Shown here piece after piece: positions 7,386 through 10,492 of a stretch of DNA of 10,492 bases. The notes under the pieces are model-generated. The model ran no database searches. It worked only from the letters and a program-made list of their open reading frames with translations, and had not been told where the DNA came from. Positions within the stretch are counted from its first letter, which is position 1. Every line of letters starts with the position of its first letter. The stretch lies in NCBI GenBank assembly GCA_937877575.1, contig CALFIZ010000040.1, forward strand, positions 1-10,492, written 5' to 3'. This DNA comes from an uncultured Marinilabiliales bacterium. GTDB lineage: Bacteria > Bacteroidota > Bacteroidia > Bacteroidales > BM520. A program made the translations under genes and the position numbers.

Positions 7386-9509
7386 TTATTCGATAATGAG
7401 CTTTTTTGTTATAATACCCTCATTGTTAGTTAGTTGTATGATATATACGCCTTTTGGGAAGTTGGATACGTTGAGTTCGATATTGCCGGTTGACGCCTTA
7501 AACAGTTCGGAGTAAACTATGGCACCCTGCGGACTAATCAGTTTGCATTCAAAATCCTTATTGGCAGTCATGTCAATTTTTACCGTCTCGGAGGCCGGGT
7601 TAGGATACAGCGCAATGTCGGATGACTGCTCTTCACAGACTTCAATGCCGTCCCATGAGGTGCATGTAAGTCTGAATCCGTAATTTTTTGAGTTGAAATT
7701 GTCGGATTTGAATGTCAGAAGAGCGTAGCCTTCAATGTACAGGTCTTCAGGTGTTTCACTTCCGTAAAAGGTGTAAAGTACATCGGTTTTGCTGTCATAG
7801 ATTTGAAGGTAGTCGTCTTGGTCGTATGTGTCGAGGAAGTCGAATGCTATTTTTATACCGAGTTTGCCATAATCGACTTTGTATCTGCACAATGATGTCG
7901 GCTGGTAGTACATTCCTTCAGGCGCCACCTCAATTGTACATGGGTCGTCGTTTATCTGAGTCAGTCCGGAGCAGTATGTAGGCCGTGTTGAAGTGTATAT
8001 GAAAGTGAAGCCTTCACCTGAGCCTGTTGCCGAGAAGGTTATGAGGAGTTGTTTGCCGGTTGAGGTTACTGAACCTGGCAGAGATGTACCTGTGTATTCG
8101 CCGAGTAACTGTGCATCGGTGGTGGCACCGTCATAAATCCTTACATAGTCGCCCGTGGCGAGTTTGAATGTTTCCCATGACACTGTGATGTTCACCACTG
8201 AATCGGCAGGGTCGTTTGCAGGGTCGATTAACCATGAGGCTTCGGTAGGGATGTAATTGTTGACAGGGCCGCTGCCGTCCATGACTCTGCCTACTCTGTC
8301 GGTGAGAACTTTCTGGCCTGATGCGTACATCGGGTAGGTCTCGTTGACGGTGTCAGGTACCGCATTGAGGATAATGCTGTTGCTGGTGTTGAACCCGCCA
8401 GGATTGGTTGAGACATACCAGCCGTTGCCTGAACCGCTCCAGTTGAAGTTGAAATGGTGGTAATCTGTCCCGGATGTGTTGCGCCAGCCATCGCAGTTGA
8501 AGGCATGACAGCCGCTTTCACTGCAACCTGAATAGTAGAGCACATGATGTTGTGACAGCTCACCGTAGATTATTTCGTTCCACTGAGCCTGTGTGTATCC
8601 GTCACTTTTTGATATCAGGTTGATGTCTTCCGAATACCTGAAGAAGGTCTTTAAAACATAAGGAACGGTAATTGAATAAGCCCCTGAACCGCTGGGACTG
8701 TAACCCATCTGGACACCGATACCGCAATGATATTGAAGTAGTGCATTGGCAAATATTGCACAATCTTCACTGTTTTGGGATATTGATGTCAGCATTGCAT
8801 CCCAGTCGTAATATGTGTTTTCGTAGTCTGCAGTAAGAAATCCGCCGATTGATGAATAGAAGGTCGTTGAGCCTCTTCCATGTTCCGGCCATCTCCAGTA
8901 TTCCATCAGGACCGACATTGCTGTTGCCACGCAGCCTGCATAGCATCTTCCGCCGGGACCGCCTGAAGCAGCGGGACAGTAATAGTTGTATGGATAATCC
9001 TGATTCCAGACGGTGTGCAATAACGGGCTGATTTCGTCCCTGTCTTCTTTTGAATCAATAAGGATTGCTGCGTTATCGGTTGTGTATAATGCCCATGCAG
9101 CTGCCACTTCGGCTTCCTGAGGCAGCGAGTTCTCACGGGTGTATTCTACCATGTCAAGATATTCGTCCATAACATATTTGAATTCCGGATTGGCATTTTC
9201 CAAATCCCATGGCTCATTCTTGGTTATATGTGCTATGACAGGAGTCATGACATCCTCTGCGGAAACTACAATGAAGCCGTCATTCTGTACTTCAAAGACG
9301 TACAGAAGTGGCTCGCCGTTTCTTGATTCAACGAACCTGTTAATTATATTTATTTCACTGAAATTAATTGGTGCGGCATAAAAGTTCTGCTCTTGAAAAT
9401 AGTAGTTTCTTGCAACTTTTTCGGCAGTCTTGATATCCACACTTTTTGCCTGTGTGAAAAATGAAGCTGAAATTGCGATGGCAATGATAAGAAATGATTT
9501 GAATTTCAT
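7386..9509 (-). CDS. Secreted C10 cysteine protease with CUB-like and T9SS sorting domains (copy 2)
   Basis: This paralogue of the next gene downstream has the same plan. Signal peptide MKFKSFLIIA onward, about 1-21; pro-region with TAEKVARNYYFQEQ and GFIVVSAEDVMTPVIAH; catalytic domain with Cys193 (YAGCVATAMS), His335 (CHAFNCDG) and Asn354 (HHFNFNWSG); CUB-like domains at about 407-510 and 513-618; T9SS sorting domain about 630-707 (LYPNPASETVKI, FPKGVYIIQL, ending KKLIIE). The ATG at 9507-9509 is preferred to one nine codons upstream (9534-9536): it aligns with the MKFKS start of the paralogue, gives an N-terminal signal peptide, and makes both proteins exactly 707 aa. It differs in having a cysteine (334) directly before the catalytic histidine and WSG in place of WGG. 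It follows fbp by 41 bases; no clear promoter or terminator was found there. Confidence 0.92.
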   Translation of the reverse strand: MKFKSFLIIAIAISASFFTQAKSVDIKTAEKVARNYYFQEQNFYAAPINFSEINIINRFVESRNGEPLLYVFEVQNDGFIVVSAEDVMTPVIAHITKNEPWDLENANPEFKYVMDEYLDMVEYTRENSLPQEAEVAAAWALYTTDNAAILIDSKEDRDEISPLLHTVWNQDYPYNYYCPAASGGPGGRCYAGCVATAMSVLMEYWRWPEHGRGSTTFYSSIGGFLTADYENTYYDWDAMLTSISQNSEDCAIFANALLQYHCGIGVQMGYSPSGSGAYSITVPYVLKTFFRYSEDINLISKSDGYTQAQWNEIIYGELSQHHVLYYSGCSESGCHAFNCDGWRNTSGTDYHHFNFNWSGSGNGWYVSTNPGGFNTSNSIILNAVPDTVNETYPMYASGQKVLTDRVGRVMDGSGPVNNYIPTEASWLIDPANDPADSVVNITVSWETFKLATGDYVRIYDGATTDAQLLGEYTGTSLPGSVTSTGKQLLITFSATGSGEGFTFIYTSTRPTYCSGLTQINDDPCTIEVAPEGMYYQPTSLCRYKVDYGKLGIKIAFDFLDTYDQDDYLQIYDSKTDVLYTFYGSETPEDLYIEGYALLTFKSDNFNSKNYGFRLTCTSWDGIEVCEEQSSDIALYPNPASETVKIDMTANKDFECKLISPQGAIVYSELFKASTGNIELNVSNFPKGVYIIQLTNNEGIITKKLIIE
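8979..9008 (-). repeat. 30-base near-identical block shared with the other protease gene, unit 2
   Basis: This is the partner of 6795-6824, with one mismatch, again encoding WNQDYPYNYY at residues 168-177. A second conserved stretch (8926-8954 against 6739-6767, three mismatches in 29) covers the catalytic-cysteine motif. Confidence 0.8.
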
Positions 9510-9550
9510 AATGTTATATTTGTTATTGATAATCATTTAAATTAGCTTGA

Positions 9551-10492
9551 TTAGCCTTTGACGTTGACTTCTCCTGACTTGTAGGCTTCAAGCAGCATTT
9601 TCAGGTCTTTGATTTGTTGTTTCAGTTCCACGCCTTTGTCGGTGTCTCCGACTTTTATTCTGTAAGCGCTTTGTGAGACGAGGGCTCTTGTGGATTTGAT
9701 GTCGAGTTCCTCTTCTATGGCTTTCTGCGGTGATACGAAAGGATGGTGTTCGATAACGGTGAGTTTGTAGGAGTCATACATCAGCGTGTATCCTGCGATA
9801 CCTGTTTCTTTCTGGTAAGGTTTCGACATGCCACCGTCTATTACGAGGAGCATTCCATCGGCTTTAATCGGACTTTCGCCTTTTATGACTTTAACCGGCA
9901 CGTGACCTGTGATAATATGTGAGTTTTCAACTGGCAGGCCAAATTCCTTGAGGATATTTATGCAAATGTCCTTATCGTTGCGGTAAGTGTAGAATGGGTC
10001 AAGGTGTTCCTTGTGTGTGGCCTTGTCTTCGATGAAATATCTTTCAAATGTGGTCATCTGGTCTTTGCCGAACAGCGGTGAGTCAGGTCCGCACCACATA
10101 TACCATACGTAGTCGAATTCCTTGGAGTTGTTGTCGAGCGACCATCTGTTGATGTACGCTGCACGGGTCATGGTCTCGAATTTGTCGCATAGGCTCATGC
10201 CTTTGTATTTCACGTTGCCAAGTTCTGTCTCTCTGAACGAACCGTCTTCATTGAGAGGGATGCAGCCGTGGAACAGCAGGTTGCCGTTGCATTTGAGATA
10301 TAAGCTTCCTGATGAGAAGAAGAATTTGATATGACGCTGCAACGTCTGGCTGTTGAGGAACGAGAATTTCAGTTTTTCCATGAGTTCATCTTCCTCAGGT
10401 GAAAGCTCGTACGGGTTCTTCGGGTCAACTGTCGGGAAATTTGTGTCAAGCAACGGATATTTCTTGTCGCCAACCATGACAGTTCCTTTTTC
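9551..10492 (-). CDS. fbp: Fructose-1,6-bisphosphatase class III, C-terminal half (partial)
   Basis: The enzyme removes the 1-phosphate of fructose-1,6-bisphosphate in gluconeogenesis, in the cytoplasm. The 313 residues present match the C-terminal part of the class III (Firmicutes/Bacteroidetes) enzyme, normally around 650 aa, so about half is missing beyond the right edge. Recognisable segments are YPLLDTNFPTVDPKNPYELS, then FLNSQTLQRHIKFFFSSGSL, LKCNGNLLFHGCIPLN, the metallophosphatase motif ITGHVPVK, and LLVIDGGMSKPYQKETGIAG. The frame stays open through base 10492 (EKGTVM before an internal Met at 10475-10477), so that Met is not the true start. It is a housekeeping gene with no evident tie to the proteases that follow 41 bases later. 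Confidence 0.9.
   Translation of the reverse strand, partial: EKGTVMVGDKKYPLLDTNFPTVDPKNPYELSPEEDELMEKLKFSFLNSQTLQRHIKFFFSSGSLYLKCNGNLLFHGCIPLNEDGSFRETELGNVKYKGMSLCDKFETMTRAAYINRWSLDNNSKEFDYVWYMWCGPDSPLFGKDQMTTFERYFIEDKATHKEHLDPFYTYRNDKDICINILKEFGLPVENSHIITGHVPVKVIKGESPIKADGMLLVIDGGMSKPYQKETGIAGYTLMYDSYKLTVIEHHPFVSPQKAIEEELDIKSTRALVSQSAYRIKVGDTDKGVELKQQIKDLKMLLEAYKSGEVNVKG

Noticed and set aside
8906..9136. Minus-strand ORF of 76 aa in another frame inside protease 2
   Set aside because: It overlaps the catalytic-cysteine region of the protease in a different frame; a similar shadow at 6563-6781 in copy 1 arises from the same conserved DNA.
9507..9536. Upstream ATG of protease 2, giving MIINNKYNI before MKFKS
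   Set aside because: It would put nine polar residues before the signal peptide, while the paralogue starts at MKFKS and the downstream start gives equal lengths of 707 aa.
10475..10477. ATG as the start of the fructose-bisphosphatase gene
   Set aside because: The frame is open to the window edge and the protein begins mid-domain for this family, so this Met is internal.
1..10492. A defence system, CRISPR array, phage or transposon
   Set aside because: No short regularly spaced repeats, transposase, integrase, nuclease or toxin-like gene was seen; the only repeats are paralogous coding blocks in the proteases.

Overview
The window looks like a contig end from a T9SS-bearing member of the Bacteroidales (Prevotella- or Porphyromonas-like gut, oral or rumen relatives), most likely from a metagenome. 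The grounds are gene content and signals: a class III fructose-1,6-bisphosphatase, an Oar-like TonB-dependent receptor with a carboxypeptidase-regulatory-like N-domain, two secreted C10 cysteine proteases with type IX secretion C-terminal sorting domains, a WbqC-like protein, and a TAnnTTTG-type -7 element. Genus cannot be fixed from this sequence. Bases 1-50 are not biological: they are an Illumina TruSeq index adapter fused to the contig end.

Every gene lies on the minus strand, so transcription runs from high to low coordinates. In that order: the C-terminal half of fructose-1,6-bisphosphatase class III (cut by the right edge); two tandem C10 (streptopain/interpain-type) proteases of identical inferred length, 707 aa each; a periplasmic thioredoxin whose start overlaps the stop of the second protease; a WbqC-family protein with a GTG start; a 7TM-HD phosphohydrolase of the PgpH type (probable cyclic-di-AMP phosphodiesterase); a cytoplasmic SH3b-NlpC/P60 peptidase of the YkfC type; and, after a 213-base AT-rich gap, the N-terminal 350 residues of the TonB-dependent receptor, cut by the adapter.

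From the second protease (5202-7325) to the NlpC/P60 gene (1314-2063) the genes overlap or are at most 7 bases apart, so they probably form one five-gene operon. A good -7 promoter match lies just upstream, abutting the stop of the first protease. The proteases share one plan: signal peptide, inhibitory pro-region, C10 catalytic domain, two CUB-like beta domains, T9SS sorting domain. Their catalytic domains contain several conserved extra cysteines, and one protease is translationally coupled to an exported WCGPC thioredoxin. That suggests, as inference, a redox partnership in folding or activating the proteases. The downstream HD and NlpC/P60 genes concern second-messenger and cell-wall-peptide metabolism and need not be functionally tied to the proteases. 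No CRISPR, tRNA, rRNA, transposase or phage gene was seen.
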